From Mycobacterium sp. KBS0706 (lineage in GTDB: Bacteria; Pseudomonadota; Alphaproteobacteria; DSM-16000; Inquilinaceae), in contig NZ_VCCH02000020.1 in the NCBI RefSeq assembly GCF_005938675.2, positions 1 through 64,000 on the forward strand: a DNA stretch of 64,000 bases. Reading direction: 5' to 3'. The position numbers and the translations under genes are program-made. Position 1 is the stretch's first letter. Every line of letters begins with the position of its first letter. The notes under the pieces were generated by a model. The model did no database searches, was not told the DNA's origin, and saw only the letters and a program-made list of their open reading frames with translations. Of this stretch, positions 45,415 through 55,800 are shown piece after piece.

Positions 45415-46389
45415 TCAGTCGGTCGTCGGGATGCCGTCGAAGTCGCTCTCGACCGACAGGTCGCTCTGATCGGCGCAGGTGAAGCGGGCAGAGCCGGCGA
45501 GCGGGTCCAGGCCGGTCAAGGTCAGGGTGCCGCTCGCCGCCTGGTCGCAGCCGTCGATCGAGCCGTCGCCGGCCTCCAGGCTGAAGGAGACGCCGTAACC
45601 GGTCGCCGACTTGTCGGCCGCGACCGCCTGGGAGAACGGCTTCAGGTCGTGCGCGCCGAGCGCCGCGTCCTTCGGCAGGGCGACCACCACGGCGCCGACC
45701 GGCATCATCTGCTTGGTGCCGTGGACGTCGCGCTCCTGCTCCAGATACAGCAGCAGCAGCCGGCTGCCCGCGGCCTGGCGCTTGGCCGAGCCGGTGCCGG
45801 TGATGGTGGCGTTGACCGGCGCGCCGACCTTGGTGCTGACCCGGCCGGGGCCGGCCGAGGCCGCGGCCGGCTCGGACGGCACCACCTGGTTCGGGTCGAC
45901 CGGCACCGCGTCGAAGGTCAGCGACAGCGTCGCCTCTGACGAATCGCGGCAGGTGAAGTTCAGCGTGCCGGCGAAGGGCGAGACGGCCGAGATCTCGACC
46001 GTGCCCTGCGGCACCAGCCGGCAGTCGCGCACCCGCGACCCGTCCGCGCCGATGGCAAGGTAGAGCGCGCCGGCGGCCTTGCCGTCCTTGTCGTGGCGGG
46101 CCGAATCGTAACTGCCGACCGGAAGATCGCCCGGCGCGACATCGGCCGGCAGCAGCAGCTGGATCTGGCGGGCGCGGATCACACCCTCGCCGGTCGCGGT
46201 CATGCCGAGGACGAAACGGCCGCGATCGTCCTTCACCACGGCCGCGAAGCCTTCGATCGCCTCGGTCTCTCCGCCGGTGCCCGCGACCGTGCCGCGGAAG
46301 GTGCCGAGGGTCTGGTCGGCCGCCGCCGCGGGCAGGGCCGGCAGCAGGATCAAGAGAGCGAAGGCGAGGCGGCGCAGCATGGGTCTCAT
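45415..46389 (-). CDS. unrecognised exported protein with internal duplication
   Basis: This 324-residue protein starts with a signal peptide (MLRRLAFALLILLPALPAAA after a short MRP lead; the ATG at 46380 is an alternative start). The mature part has two related halves. Each ends with a similar strand-turn-strand block: FAGTLNFTCRDSSEATLSL near residue 150, and LAGSARFTCADQSDLSVES near the C-terminus. Each half has one cysteine pair (C...FTC), suggesting a disulfide per domain. A Pro/Ala linker joins them. I do not recognise the family. It converges with the RTX gene (12 bases apart). Confidence 0.7.
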   Translation of the reverse strand: MRPMLRRLAFALLILLPALPAAAADQTLGTFRGTVAGTGGETEAIEGFAAVVKDDRGRFVLGMTATGEGVIRARQIQLLLPADVAPGDLPVGSYDSARHDKDGKAAGALYLAIGADGSRVRDCRLVPQGTVEISAVSPFAGTLNFTCRDSSEATLSLTFDAVPVDPNQVVPSEPAAASAGPGRVSTKVGAPVNATITGTGSAKRQAAGSRLLLLYLEQERDVHGTKQMMPVGAVVVALPKDAALGAHDLKPFSQAVAADKSATGYGVSFSLEAGDGSIDGCDQAASGTLTLTGLDPLAGSARFTCADQSDLSVESDFDGIPTTD

Positions 46390-46458
46390 TCCGGTGGTCC
46401 GGCCGCACCCTACACGCTGCGGCCCCGCCGCGCCTCCCCGCCATCGCGTCGCAGGCCG

Positions 46459-47595
46459 TCAGGCGGAGAGATGCACCTCCAGCGCCGCCAGGGCCTCCGG
46501 CATGTCGGCGCGGCCGAAGCCGATGCGGAAGCGGTCCGCCGGCACCGGGCCGAGGGCGGAGCGGTAGACCCGCGCCGGCAGCAGCAGCACGCCGGAGCGC
46601 TCGACCAGGTCATCGGCGAAGGCATCCACCCCCTCGCCGCCGAGATAGCGCGGGAAGGCGATGCAGCCGCCCGCGGGCACCTGCCACTCAAAGCGGTTGG
46701 CGTGGCGGGCGAAGAAGGCGTCGAGCAGCGGCAGGTTCTTGGCGACCAGGGCCCGGCTGCGCGCCATCAGCCGGTCGCGCGCGCCGATCGCGATCTCGGC
46801 CAGCGCCTCGCTCGGCGCCGGGGCGCACAGCGTGGTGTAGTCCTTCTGCCGCACGATCCGGCGCAGCAGCTCGCGGTCGCGACATGCGACCCAGCCGAGG
46901 CGCAACCCCGGCAGGCCATAGGTCTTGGACAGCACCCCGACCGACAGAGCGCGCTCGTAGAGCTCGGCCGCCGGCGGCAGGCGCTCCTCCTCGCGCCGCT
47001 CCAGCCCGCGATAGACCTCGTCCGACAGGATCCAGATCCCGCGCGACCGCGCGAGGTCGATGATCGCGTCGAACACCGGGCGCGGCGGCAGGTAGCCGGT
47101 CGGGTTGTGCGGCAGGTTCAGGATGATGGCTTTGGTGTTCGGCCGCAGCGCCGCCGCGATCCGGTCCGGGTCGAGCGACCAGCCGTGTTCGGACTCCGGA
47201 GCCGGGTCGAGCGGCACGCCGGTGACGGCGCAGATGCTGGCGGCCACCGCCTCGAGCGACTGGTAGTTCGGGATCAACGTCACCGCATGGTCGTCCGGGC
47301 CGAGGAGGGCCCGCACCGACTGGAAGATCGCCTCCCCCGCCCCGACCGTGACTGCCACGTCGTCGGCCTCCAGCCCGGCATACATCCCGGCGATGGCGGC
47401 CCGCAGCGTCGGCGCCCCGGCGGTCTCGGTGTAGCCGAGCCACAGCCGGTCCCAGGCCTCACGCTGCTGCGGCGTGCCGAGGGCCAGGAGATCGGTCAGC
47501 GTCAGCGACTCCATGTCGGAGGCACAGAGATTGTGGCGGGCGGTGAACTCCCAGCGCGCGAAATAGGCTTCGAGCGCGAATTCGGGCAAGGACAT
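46459..47595 (-). CDS. PLP-dependent aminotransferase, class I/II fold
   Basis: This 378-residue fold-type I enzyme has NLPHNPTGYLPP (PLP-proximal Asn/Pro), ILSDEVYRGLE (Asp contacting the pyridine nitrogen) and the Schiff-base Lys in VLSKTYGLPGLRLGW. The closing GFGRADM has the carboxylate-binding Arg upstream. The substrate cannot be told; MalY/PatB-like or capreomycidine-synthase-like assignments would be guesses. It diverges from a LysE-type amino-acid exporter, so an amino-acid-related substrate is likely. ATG 47595 begins the conserved region. Confidence 0.9.
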   Translation of the reverse strand: MSLPEFALEAYFARWEFTARHNLCASDMESLTLTDLLALGTPQQREAWDRLWLGYTETAGAPTLRAAIAGMYAGLEADDVAVTVGAGEAIFQSVRALLGPDDHAVTLIPNYQSLEAVAASICAVTGVPLDPAPESEHGWSLDPDRIAAALRPNTKAIILNLPHNPTGYLPPRPVFDAIIDLARSRGIWILSDEVYRGLERREEERLPPAAELYERALSVGVLSKTYGLPGLRLGWVACRDRELLRRIVRQKDYTTLCAPAPSEALAEIAIGARDRLMARSRALVAKNLPLLDAFFARHANRFEWQVPAGGCIAFPRYLGGEGVDAFADDLVERSGVLLLPARVYRSALGPVPADRFRIGFGRADMPEALAALEVHLSA

Positions 47596-47657
47596 CGGTG
47601 TCTCCTCAGGCGGCGGCGCGGCCGGAGGGTGGCACGGAGATTGATATTGCTCCACGC

Positions 47658-47682
47658 CGGAATTGTTCGGGACAATGTTCCG
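47658..47682. promoter_or_regulatory. imperfect palindrome between divergent aminotransferase and lysE genes
   Basis: CGGAA/TTCCG outer arms (47658-47662, 47678-47682) enclose ATTGT/ACAAT (47662-47666, 47672-47676) in the 123-base divergent spacer. This is a plausible shared operator, but the two palindromes are offset by one base and no regulator gene is adjacent. Confidence 0.35.
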
Positions 47683-47718
47683 ATTGTATCGATCCTCCGG
47701 CCGCGCCACTGTGCGGCC

Positions 47719-48324
47719 ATGACGCCCGAGCTGCTCTCCTCTTTCACCCTGTTCGCCTTCGTCACCTCGATCACGCCGGGGCCGAACAACATCATGCTGA
47801 CCGCCTCCGGCCTCAGCTTCGGCTTTCGCCGGACGGTGCCGCACATGGTCGGCATCGCCGTCGGCTTCACCGTGATGGTGGCGGCGGTCGGGCTGGGGCT
47901 GGGCGCCGCCTTCGCCGCCTGGCCGCTGCTGTACGAGCTGCTGAAATACGGCGGCGCCGCCTATCTGCTCTACCTCGCCTGGAAGATCGCGCGGTCGGGG
48001 CCGATCTCGGCCGGCGGCGAGGCCGGGCGCCCGATGACCTTCCTGGAGGCCGCGGCGTTCCAATGGATCAATCCCAAGGCTTGGGTTATGGCGGTGGGCG
48101 CCATCGCCACCTACACGCCGCAGGCAGGATTCCTGGGCAATTTGGCCATCGTCACCGTGGTGTTCGGGCTGGTGAACCTGCCCAGCGTCGGGTGCTGGGC
48201 CCTGTTCGGCACGGCGCTGCGCCGGGTGCTGCACGCCCCCGCCGCGGTCCGCGCCTTCAACCTCGGCATGGCCCTGCTGCTGGTCGCCTCGCTGTACCCG
48301 ATCGCGGCCGACCTGCTGGGCTGA
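47719..48324 (+). CDS. LysE/RhtB family exporter
   Basis: This 201-residue inner-membrane protein has about six helices. The family signature FVTSITPGPNNIMLTASGL is near the N-terminus, and NPKAWVMAVGAIATY lies in the middle. Members export amino acids such as lysine, threonine or homoserine lactone-type compounds. It diverges from the aminotransferase gene, suggesting a shared metabolite and control. It converges with the ferredoxin reductase gene 3 bases beyond its stop. Confidence 0.93.
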   Translation: MTPELLSSFTLFAFVTSITPGPNNIMLTASGLSFGFRRTVPHMVGIAVGFTVMVAAVGLGLGAAFAAWPLLYELLKYGGAAYLLYLAWKIARSGPISAGGEAGRPMTFLEAAAFQWINPKAWVMAVGAIATYTPQAGFLGNLAIVTVVFGLVNLPSVGCWALFGTALRRVLHAPAAVRAFNLGMALLLVASLYPIAADLLG

Positions 48325-48327
48325 GGC

Positions 48328-49338
48328 CTACGCCCCCGGCACCCCGGACGTCGTCGAATACTCGAAATGCAGCACCTCGCCCGGATGGGCGAGCGGGTGG
48401 ATGGCATGGGCGGCCGAGGCGGCCTCGGCGAAGCCGGTCAGGATCAGCTTCAGCTTGTGCGGATAGGTGGCGATGTCGCCGACGGCGAAGATGCCGGGCA
48501 CGCTGGTCGCCGCCGTCGCCTGGTCGATGGCGATGTGGCTCTTGTCCAGCGCCAGGCCCCAGTCCGCGATCGGGCCGAGATTCATCGACAGGCCGAAGAA
48601 GGGCAGCAGCACGTCGGCGTCGAGCCGCCGCACCTCGCCGTCCAGCGTCGCCACGGTGACGGCGGAGAGCTGGCCGCCCGCCCCCTCCAGCCCGTGCAGC
48701 TGGTAGGGGGTGACCAGCTCGATCTTTCCGGCCTCGGCCAAGGCATGCAGCCTGGCGACGCTGTCCGGCGCGCCGCGGAACTTGTCGCGCCGGTGCACCA
48801 CCATGACCTTGGCGGCGATGTCGGCCAGCAGGATCGACCAGTCGAGCGCGCTGTCGCCGCCGCCGGCCACCACCACCCGCTTGCCGCGCAGCGCCTCCTT
48901 CCGCGTCACCATGTAAAACACCGAGCGGTTCTCATAGGCCTCGATCCCGGCCAGCGGCGGCCGGTTCGGGCCGAAGGCGCCGACCCCCGCGGCGACGATC
49001 ACCGCCGCGGCGTCGATCTCAGTGCCGGTGCTGGTGCCGACCAGCCACCGGCCGTCCGGCTGCCGCGCCAGCGTCTCGACCCGCTGGCAGAGATGATAGA
49101 CTGGGTCGAAGGGCGCGGCCTGGGCCACCAGCCTATCGATCAGTTCCGCCGCCTCGATCCGCAGCTGGCCGGGGATGTCGTAGATCGGCTTTTCCGGATA
49201 GAGCGCGGCGCATTGCCCGCCCTGGACGTCGAGCACGTCGACGACATGGCACTTCATCTTCAGCATGCCGCATTCGAACACCGCGAACAGCCCGACCGGG
49301 CCGGCCCCGATGATGGCGACGTCGGTGCGGTGCAGCAT
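48328..49338 (-). CDS. ferredoxin-NADP reductase, thioredoxin-reductase-like type
   Basis: This 336-residue flavoprotein has an FAD-binding GAGPVG near residues 11-16 and QGGQCAALYPEKPIYDIPG typical of this group. The NADPH-binding VVAGGGDSALDW and the C-terminal GDIATYPHKLKLI (FAD) are present. The redox CxxC of thioredoxin reductases is absent, as expected for YumC/Fnr2-type enzymes that reduce ferredoxin. FdxA (22744-23085) is a possible partner. ATG 49338 has the strong ribosome site GGAGG. It runs against lysE and away from tsaE. Confidence 0.93.
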   Translation of the reverse strand: MLHRTDVAIIGAGPVGLFAVFECGMLKMKCHVVDVLDVQGGQCAALYPEKPIYDIPGQLRIEAAELIDRLVAQAAPFDPVYHLCQRVETLARQPDGRWLVGTSTGTEIDAAAVIVAAGVGAFGPNRPPLAGIEAYENRSVFYMVTRKEALRGKRVVVAGGGDSALDWSILLADIAAKVMVVHRRDKFRGAPDSVARLHALAEAGKIELVTPYQLHGLEGAGGQLSAVTVATLDGEVRRLDADVLLPFFGLSMNLGPIADWGLALDKSHIAIDQATAATSVPGIFAVGDIATYPHKLKLILTGFAEAASAAHAIHPLAHPGEVLHFEYSTTSGVPGA

Positions 49339-49451
49339 GGTGGTCCTCCGGGCTCCAGGCCCCGATGGGATAGCCGGTTCCGTGGCCCGGCGCATCATCG
49401 CGATGCGACGCGGGGTGACGCAATGGGCCCCATTATGCGAACAATCGGCCG

Positions 49452-49922
49452 ATGTTCCGATTCACCCTCGACCTGCCGGACGAAGCCGCGACCGCAGCCC
49501 TGGCGGCGCGGCTGGCGGCGCGGCTGCAGCCCGGCGATATCGTACTGCTGGCCGGGGATCTCGGCGCCGGCAAGTCCTTCCTGGCGCGGGCCCTGATCCG
49601 CGCCGCTTCGGGCGAGCCGGAGCTGGAGGTGCCGAGCCCGACCTTCACCCTGGTCCAGTCCTACGACCTGCCGGCGGGCGAGCTGTGGCATTTCGACCTG
49701 TACCGGCTGGCGGCGCCGGAGGAGGTGCTGGAGCTCGGCTGGGACGAGGCGCGGCTGGGCATCTGCCTGGTGGAATGGCCGGACCGGCTGGGCCCGCTGG
49801 TGCCGACCGACCGGCTGAAGATCGAGCTGGCCCATGGCGAGGCCGACGGCCGCATCGCCACGATCATCGGCCTGGGCGGCCGCGGCGCGGCCCTGGCCCG
49901 GGCCCTGCGCGAGGGGCCGTGA
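49452..49922 (+). CDS. tsaE: tRNA threonylcarbamoyladenosine biosynthesis ATPase TsaE
   Basis: This 156-residue ATPase of the t6A37 tRNA-modification complex has Walker A GDLGAGKS at 35-42, the switch SPTFTLVQSY, and WHFDLYRL followed by the acidic segment and VEWPDRLG. It binds TsaB-TsaD. The stop overlaps the addB start (GTGA). In many alphaproteobacteria the muropeptide-recycling genes amgK and murU lie between tsaE and addB; here they are missing. Confidence 0.96.
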   Translation: MFRFTLDLPDEAATAALAARLAARLQPGDIVLLAGDLGAGKSFLARALIRAASGEPELEVPSPTFTLVQSYDLPAGELWHFDLYRLAAPEEVLELGWDEARLGICLVEWPDRLGPLVPTDRLKIELAHGEADGRIATIIGLGGRGAALARALREGP

Positions 49923-52864
49923 CCCCGCGGGTCTATACGATCGGGGCCGGCGGCGGCATTGCCGATGCGCTGGCCCGCGGCCTGCTGGCCCAAGCCGCGG
50001 GCGACCCGCTGGCGCTGGGCGCCATGACCGTGCTGCTGCCGGGCCGACGGGCCGGCACCACCCTGCGCGACGCCTTCCTGCGCGCAGCAGAGGGCAAACC
50101 CCTGCTGCTGCCGCGGCTGCTGCCGGTCGGCGACATCGATGCCGACGCGCTGGGCCTGGCCGCCGGCGAGACCCCGGCGGTGGCCGAGGCGCTGGATCTG
50201 CCGCCGGCCATTCAGCCAAGGCAGCGGCAGATCCTGCTGGCCCGGCTGGTCCTGGCCCGGAAGGACCAGGAGGTCGGCGCCGACCAAGCAATGCATCTGG
50301 CGGCGGCGCTGGCCCGGCTGCTGGACGAGGTGCAGGCCGAGGGGCTGGGCTTCGACCGGCTGGACGGGCTGGTGCCGACGGAGCTGGCCGAGCATTGGCA
50401 GGAAACGCTGCGCTTCCTCGGCATCGTCACCACCGCCTGGCCCGAGGTGCTGAAGGACCTCGACGCCCTCGACCCGGCCGAATGGCGCACCCGGCTGACC
50501 TGCGCCCAGGCCGAGGCCTGGTCGGAATCGGCGCCGGCCGACCCGGTGATCGCCGCCGGCCTGCTGGGCACCAACCCGGCCGAGATCGAATTGCTGCGCG
50601 TGGTCGCGTCGCTGCCGCAGGGTGCGCTGGTGCTGCCCGGGCTGGACCGCTTCATGGATGGCGAGAGCTGGGACCAGCTCGATGACGGCCACCCGCAGCA
50701 GCCGCTGAAGCGCATGCTCGAAGGGCTGGGCGTCGACCGGACAGCGGTCGCCGACTGGCCGACGCCGCCGGCCGGCGGTCCCGACCGCACCGTGCTGCTG
50801 CGCGAGGTGATGCGGCCGGCCGCCACCACCGATGCCTGGCGCAGCCCCGCCGGGCTGGAGGCCGCGGCGCTGGCCGGCCTGGCCCGGATCGACTGCGCCA
50901 CGGCGCAGGAGGAGGCTGGCGTCATCGCCCTGCTGCTGCGCGAGGTGCTGGAGACGCCCGGCCGCACCGGGGCGCTGGTGACGCCGGACCGGGACCTGGC
51001 CCGCCGGGTGGCGGCCCATCTCACACGTTGGCAAGTTGCGGTCGATGATTCGGCCGGCCGGCCCTTGGCCGACACCCCGGTCGGCGCCTATCTGCGGCTG
51101 GTCGCCGACGTCGCCTTCCGCGACGCCTCGCCGCTGTCGGTGCTGGCCCTGCTGAAGCACCCGCTGGCGGCCGGCGGCGGGCCGATCGGCCTGTTCCGCG
51201 AGGCGCTGCGGCGGCTGGAGCGACAGGTGCTGCGCGGCCCGGCGCCCGAGCCGGGCATCGCCGGCCTGAAAGCGGCGCTGGCCGCCAGTGGCGCCGGGCC
51301 GGCGCTCGCCGCCTGGCTGGACAAGGTCGGCGACATCCTCGGCCCCTTCGTCGCCGCGGTGGGCGAAGAGACCCAGTCACCGGCCGAGCTGTTGCGCCTG
51401 CATATCACCTGCGCCGAGGCGCTGGCCGAGACCGATGCCGAGTCCGGCCCCGCCCGGCTGTGGCGGGCCGAGGACGGCGACGCGGCACAGGCCCTGGCCG
51501 AGGAGCTGCTGACCGGCTTCGACGGCTTTCCCACGATCCCCGGCCAGGACTGGCCCGGCCTGTTCGAGGCGATGATGGACGGGGCCGTGGTGCGGCCACG
51601 CTGGGGCCGGCACCCGCGGCTGGCGATCCTGGGCCCGGTCGAGGCCCGCATGGCCCGGTTCGACCGCATCGTGCTGGGCGGGCTGAACGAGGGCACCTGG
51701 CCGTCCGCGCCGGCCGCCGACCCCTGGCTGTCGCGGCCGATGCGGCGGCAATTCGGCCTGCCGGCGCCGGAGCGGCGCATCGGCCTGGCCGCCAACGACT
51801 TCGCCCAGGCCGCCGCAGGGGCCGAGGTTTTCTTGACCCGGGCGGAGAAGGTGGAGGGCACGCCGACGGTGCCGTCGCGCTGGTTGCTGCGGCTGCAGGC
51901 GGTGCTGGACGGCGCCGGCCTGGCCCTGGCGCCGCCGCAGCGCGACTGGCGCGCTTTGGCCCGGCACATCGACGAGCCCGACGCCGTGCGGCCGGTGGCG
52001 CCGCCCAAGCCCAAGCCCCCGGTCGCCGCCCGGCCGCGGCGCCTGTCGGTGACCCAGATCTCGGTCTGGATGCAGGACCCCTACGCCATCTACGCCCGGA
52101 TGGTGCTGGGGCTGGAGCCGCTGGACCCGATCGAGGCTGAGCCGGGCGCGGCCGAGCGCGGCACCGCGATCCACGACGCCCTGGCCGCCTTCCTGCAAGC
52201 CCATCCCGAGACGCTGCCGCCCGATGCCCTCGACCGGCTGCTGGCGCTGGGCCGGGCCGAGTTCGCCAAGCTGCCGCCGGGGCCGGACATCCGCACCTTC
52301 TGGTGGCCCCGCTTCGCTCGCATCGCCGCCTGGTTCGTGGAGGCCGAGGCGCAGCTGCGCGCGGCCGGGCGGCGGGCGATCCTGACCGAGCAGAAGGGGC
52401 TGGTCACCCTGGCCGCCCCGGCCGGTGCCTTCGCCTTGTCCGGCGTCGCCGACCGCATCGACCAGGGGCCGGACGGGTTGGTGGTGGTCGACTACAAGAC
52501 CGGCGTGGTGCCGTCGAACGAGCAGATCCTGGCCGGGCACCAGCCGCAGCTGCCGCTGGAGGCGATGATGATCCGCGACGGCGGCTTCCCCGGCGTGCCC
52601 TCGGGCGTGCCGGTGGCCGGGCTGGAGCATTGGCGCCTGTCCGGCGCCGCGACCGCCGGCGAAATCAAGCCGGTGAAACCGGCCGAGGGCGACCTCGCCG
52701 CCCTGGCCGAACAGGCGCTGGCCGGGCTGCTGGGCCTGGTCGGCCGTTTCGACCTGCCGGAGACGCCCTATCTGTCGCAACCGCGCGGCCTGGCGCCGCG
52801 CTTCTCCGACTATGCCCATCTGGCCCGGGTCAAGGAATGGTCGGCGGGGGACGGCGAGGGATGA
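49919..52864 (+). CDS. addB: double-strand break repair protein AddB
   Basis: This is a 981-residue subunit of the AddAB helicase-nuclease, which processes double-strand ends for recombination. The N-terminal two thirds form a degenerate helicase fold. The C-terminal RecB-type nuclease begins near LSVTQISVWMQDPYAIYARM and has active-site Asp845 (GVADRID) and the DYKTG motif at 858-862. The start is GTG 49919, overlapping the tsaE stop. The stop overlaps the addA start (ATGA), giving stoichiometric coupling. Alphaproteobacterial AddB usually lacks an intact Walker A, and none is visible here. Confidence 0.95.
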   Translation: MTPRVYTIGAGGGIADALARGLLAQAAGDPLALGAMTVLLPGRRAGTTLRDAFLRAAEGKPLLLPRLLPVGDIDADALGLAAGETPAVAEALDLPPAIQPRQRQILLARLVLARKDQEVGADQAMHLAAALARLLDEVQAEGLGFDRLDGLVPTELAEHWQETLRFLGIVTTAWPEVLKDLDALDPAEWRTRLTCAQAEAWSESAPADPVIAAGLLGTNPAEIELLRVVASLPQGALVLPGLDRFMDGESWDQLDDGHPQQPLKRMLEGLGVDRTAVADWPTPPAGGPDRTVLLREVMRPAATTDAWRSPAGLEAAALAGLARIDCATAQEEAGVIALLLREVLETPGRTGALVTPDRDLARRVAAHLTRWQVAVDDSAGRPLADTPVGAYLRLVADVAFRDASPLSVLALLKHPLAAGGGPIGLFREALRRLERQVLRGPAPEPGIAGLKAALAASGAGPALAAWLDKVGDILGPFVAAVGEETQSPAELLRLHITCAEALAETDAESGPARLWRAEDGDAAQALAEELLTGFDGFPTIPGQDWPGLFEAMMDGAVVRPRWGRHPRLAILGPVEARMARFDRIVLGGLNEGTWPSAPAADPWLSRPMRRQFGLPAPERRIGLAANDFAQAAAGAEVFLTRAEKVEGTPTVPSRWLLRLQAVLDGAGLALAPPQRDWRALARHIDEPDAVRPVAPPKPKPPVAARPRRLSVTQISVWMQDPYAIYARMVLGLEPLDPIEAEPGAAERGTAIHDALAAFLQAHPETLPPDALDRLLALGRAEFAKLPPGPDIRTFWWPRFARIAAWFVEAEAQLRAAGRRAILTEQKGLVTLAAPAGAFALSGVADRIDQGPDGLVVVDYKTGVVPSNEQILAGHQPQLPLEAMMIRDGGFPGVPSGVPVAGLEHWRLSGAATAGEIKPVKPAEGDLAALAEQALAGLLGLVGRFDLPETPYLSQPRGLAPRFSDYAHLARVKEWSAGDGEG

Positions 52865-55800
52865 GCGCGATCCGCCCCGATCCGACGGCGACGCAGCGCC
52901 GCGCCTCCGACCCCGGGCACTCCGTCTGGGTCGGCGCCTCGGCCGGCACCGGCAAGACCAAGGTGCTGACCGACCGGGTGCTGCGGCTGATGCTGGCCGG
53001 CACGCCGCCCGACCGCATCCTGTGCATCACCTTCACCCGCGCCGCCGCGGCCGAGATGGCGAACCGCATCGCCGCCACCCTGGCGCGCTGGGCCACCATG
53101 CCGGACGACAAGCTCCAGCTCGCCCTGGCCGACCTGGTGGGGGCGCCGCCCGCCACCAAGGTCCAGACCGAGGCGCGGCGGTTGTTCGCCCGGGTGCTGG
53201 ACGTGCCCGGCGGGATGCGGATCCAGACCGTGCACAGCTTCTGCCAGTCGCTGCTGCGCCGTTTCCCGGTCGAGGCCGGGCTGCCGCCGCAATTCGAGCT
53301 GATCGACGACCGCAGCGCCGCCGAGATGCTGGAGCGGGTGCGCCGCCAGGTGCTGGAGGATGAAAGCCTGGGCTGGGCGGTCGACCGGGTGGCGGCGTCG
53401 GTCGGCGCCGACGAGTTCGGCGAGATCGTGCGCGCCCTGGTGGCCGAGCGCGGCCAGCTGACCCGCCTGCTGGACGAGCATGGCGGGCTGGAGGCCCTGG
53501 TGGCGGAGATCCGCCGGGCACTCGAGCTGCCCGAGGGCGCCACCGCCGACAGCCTGCTGCGGGACGCCTGTGCCGATTCGGCGCTGAACTGCGATGCCGT
53601 GCGCGCCGCCGCCTATGCGCTTCTCGACAGCGACAAGAAAAGTGACCAGGACCGCGGCACCGCCATCGCCAACTGGCTGGAGGACCCGGACGGCCGGGCC
53701 GGCCGGTGGGCCGAATACCTCCGCGGCTTCCTGACCAAGGAAGGCACGATCTACAAGACGCTGGCCACCCGGTCCGTGGCCGCGGTCGCCGGCGTGCTGG
53801 AGGCACTGCAGGCGGAGGCGGAGCGGATCCTGGCGCTGACCGAGCGGCTGCGCGCCGCCGAGACTGCCGACGCCACCGCGGCGCTGCTGGCCCTGGGCGC
53901 GGCGCTGATCGAGCGCTACCGGGCCGACAAGGCGCGGCGCGCCCTGCTCGACTATGACGACCTGATCCTGCAGGCCGGCGACCTGCTGGAGCGGCCCGGG
54001 AAATCGGCCTGGGTGCTGTTCAAGCTGGATGGCGGCATCGACCACGTGCTGATCGACGAGGCGCAGGACACCAGCCCGGAGCAGTGGCGGGTGGTCGAGG
54101 CCCTGACCGGGGAGTTCTTCGCCGGGCTCGGCGCCCGCGAGGATGTCGACCGCACCGTCTTCGTCGTCGGCGACGAGAAGCAGTCGATCTTCAGCTTCCA
54201 GGGCGCCGACCCGGCCGAGTTCGCCCGGGTGCACGGCCTGTTCGACCGTCGCAGCCGCGAGGCCGAGCGGCCCTTCCATACCATCCCGCTGGAAACCTCG
54301 TTCCGCTCGGTCGCCGCGGTGCTGGAGCTGGTCGATGCCGTCTTCGCCCGCGACCCGGCGCTGGATGGGGTGGCGCCGGAGCCGCCGCGTCATTTCGTGT
54401 CGGAGGGCCGGCGGCTGCATGGCGGGCTGGTCGAGCTGTGGCCGCCCCTGGGCCCGAGCGAGAGCGACGAGCCGCCGGCCTGGGAGCCGCCGACCGAGCA
54501 GCGCGGCATCAGCGACCCCGGCGCAAGGCTGGCGAAGCTGATCGCGGCGCGGATCGCCGGCTGGCTGCGCGACGGCACGATCCTCGAATCGAAGGGCCGG
54601 CCGATCCGGCCCGGCGATGTGCTGATCCTGGTGCGCACCCGCAACCGCTTCTTCGTCGAGCTGATGCGGGCCTTGAAGGCGGCCAATGTCCCGGTCGGCG
54701 GCATGGACCGGATGGTGCTGACCGAGCAGCTGGCGGTGATGGACCTGATGGCGCTGGCCCGCTTCCTGCTGCTGCCGGAGGACGATCTGTCCCTGGCCGA
54801 GCTGCTGAAGGGCCCGCTGGTCGGCTTCGACGACGACCGGCTGTTCGCCCTGGCCCATGGCCGGCGCGGCACGCTGTGGGGGGCGATGGCGGCATCGCCC
54901 GACCCGGCGGTGAAGCCGGCGCGGAGCTGGCTGTCGGAGATCCTGGACCGGGTCGACTTCCAGGCGCCGTTCGAGCTGTTCTCCGGCGTGCTGGCCCAGC
55001 CCTGCCCGGGCGATGTGATCTCCGGCCGCCGCGCCATGCTGGGCCGGCTGGGGCCCGAGGCGGAGGACCCGCTGGACGAATTCCTGTCGCTGGCGCTGGG
55101 CTTCGAGCGGCAGTTGCCGCCGTCGCTGCAGCGCTTCCTGCACTGGCTGGAGACCGGCGAGACCGAGGTCAAGCGCGAGCAGGAGCAGGGCGGCGGTCAG
55201 GTGCGGATCATGACCGTGCACGGGTCGAAGGGCCTGCAGGCGCCAATCGTGATCCTGCCCGACCTGGTCGGCATGCCCAGTCGCAGCGCCCGGGCCGGGG
55301 AGAAGATCCTGTGGCCGGACGAGGCCTTGCCGGTGCCGCTGTGGGCGCCGCGCGCGGCCAGCCGGCCGCCCGCCTATCGCGAGGCGATGGAGCGCGCCGA
55401 CCGCCGCCGCGCCCAGGAGTATCGCCGGCTGCTGTATGTCGCCCTGACTCGGGCCGAGGACCGGCTGTATCTGCTGGGCCACTACGCCACCGAGCGCGGC
55501 AAGCCGGCCGATGGCTGCTGGTACCATCTGGTCCGCGACGGGCTGGCGACGCTGGCCGATGCCGCGACGGTATCGATCGACGGCGTCGAGGGCGAAGGTT
55601 TGCGCCTGCACCGCCCGCAGGCCGACCGGCCTGCTGGTCCCGAAGCCGTCGCCCCGCTGGCCGGGGCCGAGGTGCCGGCGCCGGACTGGCTGCACCGGCC
55701 GCCGCCGCCGGAGCCGGACCCGACCCGGCCGCTGACCCCGTCGCGGCCCGAGGCCGAGCCGCCGGCCCGGTCGCCGCTGGAGGGCAGCGACCAGGGCCGG

